From the NCBI GenBank assembly GCA_026129405.1, contig JAHCID010000006.1, positions 236,247 to 300,246 on the forward strand: a DNA stretch of 64,000 nucleotides, read 5' to 3'. Below the pieces are notes generated by a model. It was not told the origin of the DNA, searched no databases, and saw only the letters and a list, made by a program, of their open reading frames with translations. This stretch comes from a bacterium (GTDB lineage Bacteria > Desulfobacterota > Binatia > DP-6). Positions 10,749 through 21,740 of the stretch are shown in pieces; positions within the stretch are counted from its first letter, which is position 1; every line of letters starts with the position of its first letter. The position numbers were made by a program, and so were the translations under genes.

Positions 10749-11650
10749 AGCGCGATCTCCTGCGCATCGCGGACCTCACCACCGCCGAGATCGAGCACGT
10801 GCTCGGCCTCGCCGGCCGGCTGAAGGCCGAGCTGCGCGCCGGCACGCCGCACCCGCGCCTGGCCGGCCGCACCATGGCGATGATCTTCGAGAAGCCGAGC
10901 CTGCGCACCCGCGTCACCTTCGAGGTGGGCATGGTGCAGCTCGGCGGCGCCGCGATCCACCTCGCCCCCGGCGACATCAAGCTCGGCGAGCGCGAGACGC
11001 CCGGCGACATCGCGCGCAACCTCGAGCGCTGGGTCGACCTCGTCATGGCCCGCGTCTTCTCCCACGACACGGTGCACGACCTCGCCGCGGCGGCGCGCAT
11101 CCCCGTCGTCAACGGCCTCTCCGACCTGCACCACCCCTGCCAGGTGCTCTCCGACTGCTTCACGCTGCTCGAGCACCGCGGCCGCATCGCCGGCACGCGC
11201 GTCGTCTTCGTCGGCGACGGCAACAACATGGTGCACTCCTGGATGGACGCCGCCGCCCGCCTCGGCTTCGACTTCGTCCTCGCCTGCCCCCCCGGCTACG
11301 AGCCCGACCCTGCGATCACCGCCGACGGCGGCAGGCGCGTCACCGTCACGCACGACGTCGACGCCGCCGTCCGCGCCGCCGACGTCCTCTACACCGACGT
11401 GTGGACGAGCATGGGCCAGGAGAGCGAAGCGGCCGCCCGCCGCCGCGCCTTCAAGAGCTTCCAGCTGAACGACCGCATCGTCGCCCTGGCGAAGCCCGAC
11501 GCGCTCGTCATGCACTGCCTCCCCGCGCACCGCGGCGAGGAGATCACCGAGAGCGTGCTGGACGGCCCGCGCAGCGTGGTGTTCGACCAGGCGGAGAACC
11601 GCCTGCACGTGCAGAAGGCGATCATGGTCTGGCTCGCCGGCGCGGGGTGA
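10745..11650 (+). CDS. argF: Ornithine carbamoyltransferase
   Basis: 301 residues from ATG 10745. The carbamoyl-phosphate site SLRTR, the HPCQ motif in DLHHPCQVLSD, and the ornithine-binding HCLPAHRGEE motif are all present. It makes citrulline from ornithine and carbamoyl phosphate. Coupled to argD by ATGA; the long frame that starts inside argD is a shadow. Confidence 0.96.
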   Translation: MKRDLLRIADLTTAEIEHVLGLAGRLKAELRAGTPHPRLAGRTMAMIFEKPSLRTRVTFEVGMVQLGGAAIHLAPGDIKLGERETPGDIARNLERWVDLVMARVFSHDTVHDLAAAARIPVVNGLSDLHHPCQVLSDCFTLLEHRGRIAGTRVVFVGDGNNMVHSWMDAAARLGFDFVLACPPGYEPDPAITADGGRRVTVTHDVDAAVRAADVLYTDVWTSMGQESEAAARRRAFKSFQLNDRIVALAKPDALVMHCLPAHRGEEITESVLDGPRSVVFDQAENRLHVQKAIMVWLAGAG

Positions 11651-11663
11651 GACGCTCGGTCGC

Positions 11664-11692
11664 GCCCGTGGACGATCGCGCGCGGCACGGGC
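11664..11692. terminator. Weak hairpin after argF
   Basis: Arms GCCCGTG (11664-11670) and CACGGGC (11686-11692) around a 15-nt loop, lying between the convergent ends of argF and the membrane-protein gene on the other strand. There is no T-run, so any termination would be by a GC hairpin or Rho. Confidence 0.35.
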
Positions 11693-11732
11693 ACGGCCGG
11701 CGCCATCGCACGGCCCCGGCGCCGCGGCGACC

Positions 11733-12647
11733 CTAGTGCAGCGCCTCGACCTCGCCCACCACCGCCAGCGCCCCGTCCTCCACCCGTGCCCGGAACGACA
11801 CCTCGCTCGGGCAGTCCGGGCCGAGCTGCGCGCGCAGCTCGCACACCGGCGCGATGGCCCAGAAGTTCGCCAGCGTCGCGGGGACGACGCCGGGGTCGTG
11901 GCCCGGGCGGGCGACGGCGAGACCGCCGGGGCACGGGGCGACGAGGGCGTCGGCCCACGAGATGAACGTGCGGCCGCGCGGGGCGAGCAGCGTGACGCCG
12001 CGGCCGTCGACGACGATGCCGCGGGCGCGCGACGCGCCCCAGGCGACGACGCGCTCGAGCGCCGCCACGAGGAGGCCGACGCCGAGCCCGTTCATACCGG
12101 CCGCGACGACGCAGACGGCGAGCGCCGGCGCCCAGGCCCACCAGGCGAGCGAGCGCGGCGGCGGGTCGAGGCGTGACGACAGCCGGACCGGGCCGGCGTC
12201 GGTGCGGGCCCACAGCTCGGCGGCGACGCTGGGCACGATGCGCGCGAGGACGGGGCCCCAGGCGCCGGCGGCGCGCACCTCGGGCAGCGGTAGGCGCAGC
12301 GTCCCCTCGGGGTGCGCGAGCACGAGGGCGTGCCGCTCCTGTGTCACGCCGTTGACCTCGCTCCACGGCACGCGGCGCACGTGGCGGCCCGGACCGAGCG
12401 CGCTCACCTCGAGGTCGTCGAGATGATAGCGGCGCGCCGCCTCGAGCGGCGACGGCAGATGGCGCGCGAGCAGCCATCCCACCAGCAGGACCGGGACGAC
12501 CACCCCGGCGGGACCGAGGCCGTCGGTCGCCAGCGTCGCGAGGATCGCGCTGCCGAGGGCCCAGCAGCTCCACGCGACGCCGATCCCGGCCGGCGCGCCC
12601 CGGAAGAGGAGCCAGAGATGTGTCTCACCGTGCTTCGCCATCACCAT
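11733..12647 (-). CDS. Uncharacterised membrane protein inside the arg cluster
   Basis: About 304 residues if it starts at ATG 12647 (ATG 12641 is equally possible; the longer frame adds Arg-rich sequence). Two hydrophobic stretches lie near the N-terminus ([32 protein letters not shown]), and another pair follows after a soluble segment ([28 protein letters not shown]). The soluble parts look like PH-like membrane-associated beta domains ([25 protein letters not shown] and [22 protein letters not shown]), each with an xxxVPW/ISW strand. No enzyme motif is seen. It lies divergently from argG and convergently to argF, and a link to arginine metabolism is not shown by sequence. Confidence 0.6.
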   Translation of the reverse strand: MVMAKHGETHLWLLFRGAPAGIGVAWSCWALGSAILATLATDGLGPAGVVVPVLLVGWLLARHLPSPLEAARRYHLDDLEVSALGPGRHVRRVPWSEVNGVTQERHALVLAHPEGTLRLPLPEVRAAGAWGPVLARIVPSVAAELWARTDAGPVRLSSRLDPPPRSLAWWAWAPALAVCVVAAGMNGLGVGLLVAALERVVAWGASRARGIVVDGRGVTLLAPRGRTFISWADALVAPCPGGLAVARPGHDPGVVPATLANFWAIAPVCELRAQLGPDCPSEVSFRARVEDGALAVVGEVEALH

Positions 12648-12757
12648 CGCATCACCCGCACACCCGTCTCCCAGGGTGTTTCGGTCGACGGCGCCGCGCG
12701 CTTGAACGCGTCTCGCGCGGTGGTTCACCCGGGACCCGTGTGCTAGGGAACCGCGCC

Positions 12758-15374
<2,617 letters not shown>

Positions 15375-15378
<4 letters not shown>

Positions 15379-16055
15379 GAGCGCGGCCGTCGCACGCCCT
15401 GCTCGCGATCGCGTTGGCGGGGATCGTCGTCGCCGCCTGCGGCCAGAAGGCCAACCCGAAGCCGCCCGAGCTGGTGCACCCGGGCGTACCGTCGTCGCTG
15501 ACGGCGGCCTCGACGCCGGACGGCGTCCAGCTCACCTGGCGCCGGCCGCTGCGCTACTCGGGCGGCGACCGCATGAACGACCTCGACTACTTCGCGGTCG
15601 AGCGCGCTCCCGACTCGGGCGGACCGTTCACCGAGGTGACGCAGGTGCCCGTGACCGACCGCGACCGCTTCCGCAAGCAGCGCCGGATCACCTGGACCGA
15701 CGGCTCCGCGCAGGCGGGCACGCACTACTACTACCGCGTCAGCGCGGTCACCCTGGACGACTATCGGAGCAAGCCCGCCGGCCCGCTCGGCATCACCTTC
15801 GATCCGCGCGCGTCGCCGAAGAAGGTCGTCGAGGCGCCGGACGTCGTCGAGACGCCCCAGCCGCCCCCGGTGATCGACTTCGAGGACGAGGACGAAGGCG
15901 GCGAGCCGGCCTACTCCCCCGGCCTCGGTGCCGTGCCCGGTGCCATCGTGCCGGCGGAGCCCGAGACGGAGGCGGAGGAGGTCGACTCCGACGACACGCT
16001 CGATGCGGCCGACGGCGTGCCCACCGACGACCCGGACGAGCTACCCGCCGAGTGA
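15375..16055 (+). CDS. Lipoprotein with fibronectin-III-like domain, LptM-like N-terminus
   Basis: 226 residues from ATG 15375. A signal peptide with lipobox VVAAC (Cys about 22) is followed by GQKANPKPPE, which resembles the CGxKGP-type start of LptM/YifL lipoproteins. One fibronectin type III-like domain (about 40-135: LTWRRP, YYYRVSAV) and a Pro/Glu/Asp-rich, low-complexity tail complete the protein. In gammaproteobacteria a small lipoprotein of the LptM type also sits next to dapF/lysA, but the FN3 domain here makes this protein much longer, so the relation is tentative. Coupled to argH by ATGA. Confidence 0.65.
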
Positions 16056-16070
16056 GAGAGAGCGCGCGCC

Positions 16071-16099
16071 TTTGCCCATCCGGCAGCGGCGGATATAAC
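16071..16099 (+). promoter_or_regulatory. Promoter of dapF-dapA-dapB
   Basis: TTTGCC at 16071-16076, a 17-nt spacer and TATAAC at 16094-16099 (five of six consensus bases). The -10 ends 11 nt before the dapF ATG, leaving a leader of only a few nucleotides and no Shine-Dalgarno. Confidence 0.6.
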
Positions 16100-16110
16100 G
16101 GCCACGCGCC

Positions 16111-16953
16111 ATGGCCACGCTCGCCTTCTCGAAGCTGCACGGCACCGCCAACGACTTCGTCTACGTCGATGCCCGCGAGGGTCTGCCCGCCGACCCCGCC
16201 GCGCTGGCGCCGAAGCTCTGCGACCGCCATCGCGGCATCGGCGCCGACGGGCTGATCCTGCTCCTGCCTGCGGGCGACGCCGACGCGGACTGCCGCATGC
16301 GCATCTACAACGCCGACGGCAGCACGGCGGAGATGTGCGGCAACGGCATCCGCGGCTTCGCGAAGTACGTGTGGGACCGCGGCATCGTCCGCAAGAGCCC
16401 GATGCGCGTCGCCACCGACGCCGGCGTGCTCGCCGTCGTGCCCGAGGTGGTGGGCGACCGCGTCGTGCGCGTCGCCGTCGACATGGGCCGGCCCGAGTGG
16501 GACGGCCGCCGCATCCCCGTCGACGCCGACGGCGAGATCCTCGAGCGGCCGCTCGAGGTCGCGGGCCGCACCTGGGAGGTCACCTGCGTCTCGATGGGCA
16601 ACCCGCACTGCGTGGTGTTCGTCGACGACGTCGCCGCGCTCGACCTGCCGGCGATCGGGCCGCAGTTCGAGCACCACCCGTTCTTCCCCCGCCGGGTCAA
16701 CACCGAGTTCATCCAGGTGGTGGGCCGCGAGCGTCTCATCATGCGCGTCTGGGAGCGCGGCGCGGCCGAGACCATGGCCTGCGGCACCGGGGCGTGCGCC
16801 GCCGCCGTTGCGGCCGCCCGCACCGGCCGCGCGGACCGGCACGTCGCGGTGACGCTGCCCGGCGGCGAGCTCGAGATCGTCTGGCAGGACGACGACCACG
16901 TGTGCATGACCGGCGACGCCGTCGCCGTCTTCGACGGCCGTATCGAGGTGTAG
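16111..16953 (+). CDS. dapF: Diaminopimelate epimerase
   Basis: 280 residues from ATG 16111. Both catalytic cysteines are visible, Cys76 in EMCGNGIRGF and Cys224 in MACGTGACAA. It converts LL- to meso-diaminopimelate for lysine and peptidoglycan. HGTANDFVYVD at the N-terminus is typical. It is followed by dapA after 4 nt, so F-A-B form one unit. Confidence 0.96.
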   Translation: MATLAFSKLHGTANDFVYVDAREGLPADPAALAPKLCDRHRGIGADGLILLLPAGDADADCRMRIYNADGSTAEMCGNGIRGFAKYVWDRGIVRKSPMRVATDAGVLAVVPEVVGDRVVRVAVDMGRPEWDGRRIPVDADGEILERPLEVAGRTWEVTCVSMGNPHCVVFVDDVAALDLPAIGPQFEHHPFFPRRVNTEFIQVVGRERLIMRVWERGAAETMACGTGACAAAVAAARTGRADRHVAVTLPGGELEIVWQDDDHVCMTGDAVAVFDGRIEV

Positions 16954-16957
16954 GACA

Positions 16958-17830
16958 ATGATCACGGGCTGCCTCACGGCGCTGATCACCCCCTTCCGCA
17001 ACGGCGAGATCGACCTCGAGGCGCTGGGCAAGCTCGTCGAGTCCCAGATCGCAGCCGGCGTGCACGGGCTCGTCCCCTGCGGCTCCACGGGCGAGTCGGC
17101 GACGCTCAGCCACGAGGAGCACATCACCGTCGTGCGCGAGGTCGTCCGGCTGGCACGCGGGCGCGTCCCGGTGGTCGCGGGCACGGGCTCGAACTCGACC
17201 CACGAGGCCATCCGCCTGACGCGCGCAGCCGAGGAGGCGGGCGCCCAGGCCGCGCTGCTCATCTCGCCGTACTACAACCGCCCCACGCAGGACGGCATCT
17301 ACCAGCACTACGCCGCGGTCGCCGAAGCGACGCGGCTGCCGATCCTGGTCTACAACATCCCGGTCCGGACGGCGTCGAACATCCTGCCCGAGACCATCGT
17401 GCGGCTGTCGCGCATCCCGAACGTCGCGGGCGTGAAGGAGTCGAGCGGCTCGTTGGCGCAGGCGATCGAGATCGCCGCCGGCGCCGGCCCCGACTTCGCC
17501 ATCTACGCCGGCGACGACATCCTGACCCTACCGATCATGGCAGCGGGCGGCGTCGGCGTGATCTCCGTCACCGCCAACCTGGCGCCGCGGCGAATGGTCG
17601 AGCTGACGGACGCGCTGGCGGCCGGCGATCTCGCCCGCGCACGTATGCTGCTCGCGGGGCTGCTCTCGCTCATCCAGAGCACCTCGCTCGAGGTGAACCC
17701 GATCCCGGTGAAGACGGCGCTCGCGCTCATGGGGCAGTGCCGGGACGAGTTCCGCATGCCGCTCACACCGATGACGAGCCCGAACCGCACGCGCCTCGAA
17801 GCCGTCCTGCGCGACCATGGCCTCCTCTGA
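16958..17830 (+). CDS. dapA: 4-hydroxy-tetrahydrodipicolinate synthase
   Basis: 290 residues from ATG 16958. A TIM-barrel class I aldolase: Thr44 in PCGSTGE, Tyr132 in LVYNIPVRT and Schiff-base Lys160 in GVKESSG. It condenses pyruvate with aspartate semialdehyde, the first committed step to lysine/diaminopimelate. Overlaps dapB by 14 nt. Confidence 0.96.
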   Translation: MITGCLTALITPFRNGEIDLEALGKLVESQIAAGVHGLVPCGSTGESATLSHEEHITVVREVVRLARGRVPVVAGTGSNSTHEAIRLTRAAEEAGAQAALLISPYYNRPTQDGIYQHYAAVAEATRLPILVYNIPVRTASNILPETIVRLSRIPNVAGVKESSGSLAQAIEIAAGAGPDFAIYAGDDILTLPIMAAGGVGVISVTANLAPRRMVELTDALAAGDLARARMLLAGLLSLIQSTSLEVNPIPVKTALALMGQCRDEFRMPLTPMTSPNRTRLEAVLRDHGLL

Positions 17831-18641
17831 GCCGGTCGGCATCGTCGTCTGCGGCGCCGCCGGCCGCATGGGACGTCTGCTCGTCGCCCTCGGCAGCCAG
17901 GACCCGAGCCTGCGCGTCGCGGGCGCCGTCGAAGCCCCCGCCCATGCGCTGCTCGGCAGCGATGCCGGCGCCGTCGCGGGCGTGGGACCGCTCGGCATCG
18001 CCCTCGTCGACGCGCTCGCGCCGGTGTGCCGCCCGGAGCACGTGATCGTCGACTTCACCGGCGTCCCGGCGGCGACGCTGGCGAACGCGCGGCTCGCCGC
18101 CGAGCGCGGCGCCGGCCTCGTGGTCGGCACGACCGGCTTCACCGCGGCGGAAGACGCCGAGCTGCGCGGGCTCGCGACGCGCACGCGGTCGGTCGTGGCG
18201 GCGAACTTCAGCGTCGGCGTCACCGTGCTGCTCGCGCTCGTGGCCCAGGCGGCGACGCTGCTCGACGGCAGCTTCGAGAGCGAGATCGTCGAGCTGCACC
18301 ACGACCGCAAGAAGGACGCGCCGAGCGGCACCGCCCTCGCGCTCGGCCGCGCCGTCGCCGCCGCCCGCGGACAGGACTTCGCGAGCGCGGCCGTCCTCGC
18401 CCGCGAGGGCCAGGTCGGCGCCCGGCGCCCAGACGAGATCGGCATCGTCGCGCTGCGTGCCGGCGACGCCGTCGGCGACCACACCGTTCTCTTCGGCGGC
18501 CTCGGCGAGCGGGTGGAGCTGATCCACCGGGCGCAGAGCCGCGAATGTCTCGTACGCGGCGCGCTCCGCGCCGCCGCCTGGGTCGGTCATCGGCCGCCCG
18601 GGCTCTATGGCATGCGCGACGTCCTCGGCCTGCCGGCCTGA
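17817..18641 (+). CDS. dapB: 4-hydroxy-tetrahydrodipicolinate reductase
   Basis: 274 residues from ATG 17817. The N-terminal nucleotide-binding GAAGRMGRLL, the catalytic ELHHDRKKDAPSGTAL motif and GEIGIVALR-like RPDEIGIVALRAGDAVGDH identify DapB. It reduces the DapA product with NAD(P)H. It completes the dapF-A-B unit. Confidence 0.96.
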   Translation: MASSEPVGIVVCGAAGRMGRLLVALGSQDPSLRVAGAVEAPAHALLGSDAGAVAGVGPLGIALVDALAPVCRPEHVIVDFTGVPAATLANARLAAERGAGLVVGTTGFTAAEDAELRGLATRTRSVVAANFSVGVTVLLALVAQAATLLDGSFESEIVELHHDRKKDAPSGTALALGRAVAAARGQDFASAAVLAREGQVGARRPDEIGIVALRAGDAVGDHTVLFGGLGERVELIHRAQSRECLVRGALRAAAWVGHRPPGLYGMRDVLGLPA

Positions 18642-18758
18642 CCGTTTGCACGCGAGCCGGACGCATCGCGCCCGCTCCACGACCGAGCACGCAGCCGCCG
18701 CGACGGCTGAGCCCAAGAGCCATGGAGTTGAAGCATGCCGGGGTGTTACCGCCCGGGC

Positions 18759-20102
18759 ATGCGGCTCGTCCTCGCCCCTGCCCTCGCCTTCCTGGCCCTC
18801 GTCGCCGGCGCCGCTGCGGCGCAGGACGCCTGTCTCTCCGGCGCCACCGTGCTCGAGGACCAGCGTCAGATCGCCACCCTCCGCGCCGCCGCCGAGAGCA
18901 CCTGTCCGTGCGCCGCCGCCGCGACCGCCAACGCCTGGAAGCGCTGCACGAAGAGCGCGCTGAACGGGGCGCTCGCCGCCGGCACGCTGCGCCAGGAGTG
19001 CAAGAAGACGATGCGGGCGCTGCTGAAGGGCAGCACCTGCGGCTCGCGCCGCATCGCCTGCGGCCGCGTCTCGCGCAACGGCGACCCCAGCTGCAAGCTG
19101 ACGCGGCCGAACGCCTGCACCAGCCGCAAGAAGTTCGACGCCACCGCCTGCACCGCGCAGACCACCTGCGCCGACGTCATCGACTGGAGCGCGGGCACCT
19201 GCGACGACGTGCGCGCGCCGGGTCCGTACGCGCCCGGCTTCCAGTACGTCACGATCGTGAAGGACTCGGCGGCGAGCCCCGGCACCCCGCGCGTCCTCCA
19301 GACCGCGGTCTGGTATCCGGCCGTGGCCGGCAGCGGGCCGATCGACCCCACCACCGGCGGCGTGCCCGGTGCCCCCGCGGACGGCTCGGGCGGCCCCTAC
19401 CCGGTCATCCTCTTCTCGCACGGCTCCTGCGGCTACGAGACGCAGAGCACCTTCCTCACGCCGCTGCTGGCCAGCCGCGGCTTCGTCGTCATCGCCCCGC
19501 CGCACGTCGGCAACACCGCGCGCGAGTTCCCGCAGTGCGGCCTGCCCGCGGCGCAGGTGGCGTCCGCGCAGGAGCGCCCGCGCGACATGATCGCCGCGCT
19601 CGACAAGCTGCTCGTCCTGAACGGCAGCCCCGGCTCGGCCCTCCTCGGCCTGGTCGACGGCGAGCACGTCGGCATGATGGGCCACTCGTTCGGCGGCCTC
19701 ACCTCGTACCTCGTCGCCAACGCCGAGCCGCGTGTCGACGCGGCGGTGGCGCTGGCGCCGGCCGCCGGCGCGGCGTTCCGCATGCCGGTGCCGTCGCTGA
19801 CGATGCTGGGCGCGATCGACAGCGTGGTATCGAACCCGAACGCGCGCGCCGCCTGGGCGAGCTCGGTCGAGCCGAAGTGGCTCGTCGAGGTGGAGGACGC
19901 CGGCCACTACGCCTTCTCGGACCTCTGCTTCCCGTCGGCCGACTGCAACCCGCCGACGACGCGCGCGCAGGACGAGGCGCACGCGCTCGCGCTGCGCTAC
20001 ATCGTGCCGTTCCTCGAGATCTACGTCGCCGGCAACGAGCGCTTCCGCCCCCTGCTCGCGACGCCCGTCCCCGGCGTCGCCTACACCCAGGCGGCCCCCT
20101 GA
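18759..20102 (+). CDS. Secreted alpha/beta hydrolase with Cys-rich N-terminal module (PAF-acetylhydrolase-like)
   Basis: About 447 residues from ATG 18759, which places a clean signal peptide at the N-terminus (MRLVLAPALAFLALVAGAAAA); ATG 18735 would add 8 residues. Residues about 25-150 form a Cys-rich, helical segment with pairs such as CPC, KRC and KKT spacing. The catalytic alpha/beta-hydrolase part follows, with ILFSHGSCGY (oxyanion region), the nucleophile elbow GHSFGG, and a late His in EDAGHYAFSD. The fold resembles dienelactone hydrolase/platelet-activating-factor acetylhydrolase enzymes; the substrate is unknown. The Cys-rich module recalls that of the GH3 enzyme at 57.2 kb. Confidence 0.7.
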   Translation: MRLVLAPALAFLALVAGAAAAQDACLSGATVLEDQRQIATLRAAAESTCPCAAAATANAWKRCTKSALNGALAAGTLRQECKKTMRALLKGSTCGSRRIACGRVSRNGDPSCKLTRPNACTSRKKFDATACTAQTTCADVIDWSAGTCDDVRAPGPYAPGFQYVTIVKDSAASPGTPRVLQTAVWYPAVAGSGPIDPTTGGVPGAPADGSGGPYPVILFSHGSCGYETQSTFLTPLLASRGFVVIAPPHVGNTAREFPQCGLPAAQVASAQERPRDMIAALDKLLVLNGSPGSALLGLVDGEHVGMMGHSFGGLTSYLVANAEPRVDAAVALAPAAGAAFRMPVPSLTMLGAIDSVVSNPNARAAWASSVEPKWLVEVEDAGHYAFSDLCFPSADCNPPTTRAQDEAHALALRYIVPFLEIYVAGNERFRPLLATPVPGVAYTQAAP

Positions 20103-20392
20103 TCTCCCTGCTCCGGCCCGCGTCGGGCGCCCCCCGCCCACGTCTACGGCCGGACGACCCACGCCGGCCCGGTGTCCCCCGTGGCGCCGGGCCGGCGGCG
20201 GGCGATTCCCGCGAGCCGCTCGTAACCGATGTTTGATAAACACCGGTTCTTCGGTTACAAGCGCCGGCCAGCGGAGCCTCGCCGGTGACGAACGCGGCAA
20301 ATCCCCAGAGATCACGGCTTCTTAGGGTACGCCGGCCGCGAGGTACGGAGGACGGCGCAGAGCGCTAGTCGGACGCGCTCCCCGACGATCCC
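20103..20392. other. 290-nt intergenic region before folK
   Basis: No coding region is supported. The first half is Pro/Arg-rich GC sequence without signals. The centre has AT-richer DNA with a long dyad at 20222-20258, described separately. No clear promoter hexamers were found directly upstream of folK. Confidence 0.5.
20224..20248. promoter_or_regulatory. Operator-like 25-bp near-palindrome
   Basis: The site reads AACCGATGTTT, a 3-nt centre, then AAACACCGGTT; 20 of 22 arm positions pair (AACCGRTGTTT/AAACAYCGGTT). It is nested in a wider repeat GTAACCGA (20222-20229)/TCGGTTAC (20251-20258). This is the typical size and symmetry of a TetR-type dimer site. It lies about 120 nt after the hydrolase gene and 145 nt before folK; no regulator gene is adjacent. 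Confidence 0.5.
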
Positions 20393-20890
20393 ATGCCCCA
20401 TCGCGTCCACATCGGAATCGGTTCGAACCTGGGCGATCGGCGGGCGAACGCGTTGGAGGCGATGGAGCGGGTGTCGCAGCTGCCGGACACCCGTGTGGTG
20501 CGGGCGTCGTCGCTCTACGAGAGCGAGCCGCTCGGCGACGCGAAGACCTGGTTCGTCAACAGCGTCATCGAGATCGAGACCGACCTCCAGCCCGACGCCC
20601 TCCTGAAGCGTCTGAAGGCGATCGAGGAGGCGATGGGCCGCAAACGGGTCAAGGGTAAGAAGTGGGGCTCGCGCATCATCGACCTCGACATCCTGCTCTG
20701 GGACACCGACGTCGTCGCCAAGCGCACGCTCAAGATCCCCCACCCCGAGATGCACAAGCGGCGCTTCGTGCTGCTGCCGCTGGCGGAGCTCGCGCCGCAC
20801 GTCGTGCATCCGCAGCTCGGCCAGAGCATCTCCGCGCTGCTCGCCACCGTGAAGGACCCGAAGCGGGTCACGCTGCTGCCGCGTGCGTGA
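20393..20890 (+). CDS. folK: 6-hydroxymethyl-7,8-dihydropterin pyrophosphokinase
   Basis: 165 residues from ATG 20393. GIGSNLGDR at the N-terminus, YESEPLG, FVNSVIEIET, and the signature WGSRIIDLDILLW followed by IPHPEMHKRRFVLLPLAELAP define FolK. It transfers pyrophosphate from ATP to hydroxymethyl-dihydropterin in folate synthesis. Overlaps the nuclease gene by 8 nt. Confidence 0.95.
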   Translation: MPHRVHIGIGSNLGDRRANALEAMERVSQLPDTRVVRASSLYESEPLGDAKTWFVNSVIEIETDLQPDALLKRLKAIEEAMGRKRVKGKKWGSRIIDLDILLWDTDVVAKRTLKIPHPEMHKRRFVLLPLAELAPHVVHPQLGQSISALLATVKDPKRVTLLPRA

Positions 20891-21614
20891 GCCCCGCGCG
20901 GGCCGGCGTCTCGGCGGCCTCGCGCTGGCGCTCGTCGTCGCCGCCGCTGCGACGGCCGCGGAGAGGCGCGGGCCCGTCCTCGAGGTGACCGACGGCGACA
21001 CCATCGTCGTCCGGCTGGACGGCCGCCGCGAGCGCGTGCGCCTGATCGGCATCGACTCCCCGGAGCTGCACGCGTCCGACAAGCTCGGGCGCGATGCCGC
21101 GCGCAGCGGTCGCAGCCGCGCCGCCATCCAGGCCGACGGTGCGCGCGCCGCGGCGTTCGCCCGCGAGCTGCTCCAGGGCCGCACCGTCCGCCTGGAGCTC
21201 GACGTCGAGCCGCGCGATCGCTACGGACGCCTGCTCGCGTGGGTCTGGCTGCCGGACGACACGCTCGCCAACGTCGCCATCGTGCGCGCCGGCTTCGCCC
21301 GGCTGCTGACGATTCCGCCGAACGTGCGTCACACCGAGGCGCTGCGCGCCGCCGAGGGCGAGGCGCGCGCGCGCGGGCGCGGGTTGTGGGCGGCGAACGC
21401 CGACACGCCCGCACCGGCGCAGGCCGGGCGCGCGCCCGACGCCGGCGGGCGCTGCCCGCGCGACCACCCGGTGAAAGGCAACCACGGCCGGCGCGACGGG
21501 CGCTGCATCGCGCATCGTCCAGGGGAGGCGTCGTACGCCCGCACGCGTGCGGAGCGCTGCTATCGCGACCTCGCCGAAGCGCGCGCCGGCGGCTGCCGTC
21601 CCGCCGCGCGCTGA
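20883..21614 (+). CDS. Secreted thermonuclease-family (SNase-like) protein
   Basis: 243 residues from GTG 20883, overlapping folK. An N-terminal hydrophobic segment (LGGLALALVVAAAATAA) looks like a signal peptide. The SNase OB-fold core shows DGDTIVVRLDG, RLIGIDSPEL and the DRYGRLLAW strand that carries the catalytic Arg/Asp region. The C-terminus has a Cys-containing tail (CPRDHPVKGNH...CYRDLAEARAGGC) resembling small calcium/excalibur-like modules attached to extracellular nucleases. It probably cleaves nucleic acid outside the cytoplasm. Confidence 0.8.
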   Translation: MREPRAGRRLGGLALALVVAAAATAAERRGPVLEVTDGDTIVVRLDGRRERVRLIGIDSPELHASDKLGRDAARSGRSRAAIQADGARAAAFARELLQGRTVRLELDVEPRDRYGRLLAWVWLPDDTLANVAIVRAGFARLLTIPPNVRHTEALRAAEGEARARGRGLWAANADTPAPAQAGRAPDAGGRCPRDHPVKGNHGRRDGRCIAHRPGEASYARTRAERCYRDLAEARAGGCRPAAR

Positions 21615-21684
21615 GTCGCGGACGCACACGACGCTGGGTGCGCCGCAGCGTCGTGTTACTGCGCCGTTGCGTACCGCGATTGCC

Positions 21685-21713
21685 TTGACGCGCCGCGTAC
21701 CCGGGCCTACAGT
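21685..21713 (+). promoter_or_regulatory. Sigma70-type promoter of the PAS/REC gene
   Basis: TTGACG at 21685-21690, a 17-nt spacer and TACAGT at 21708-21713. The start codon GTG 21741 is 27 nt downstream and is preceded by an AAGGA-type ribosome site, so this promoter, unlike others in the window, gives a normal leader. Confidence 0.6.
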
Positions 21714-21740
21714 CGATCCGTCTGCTCGGCCAAGGACCCC

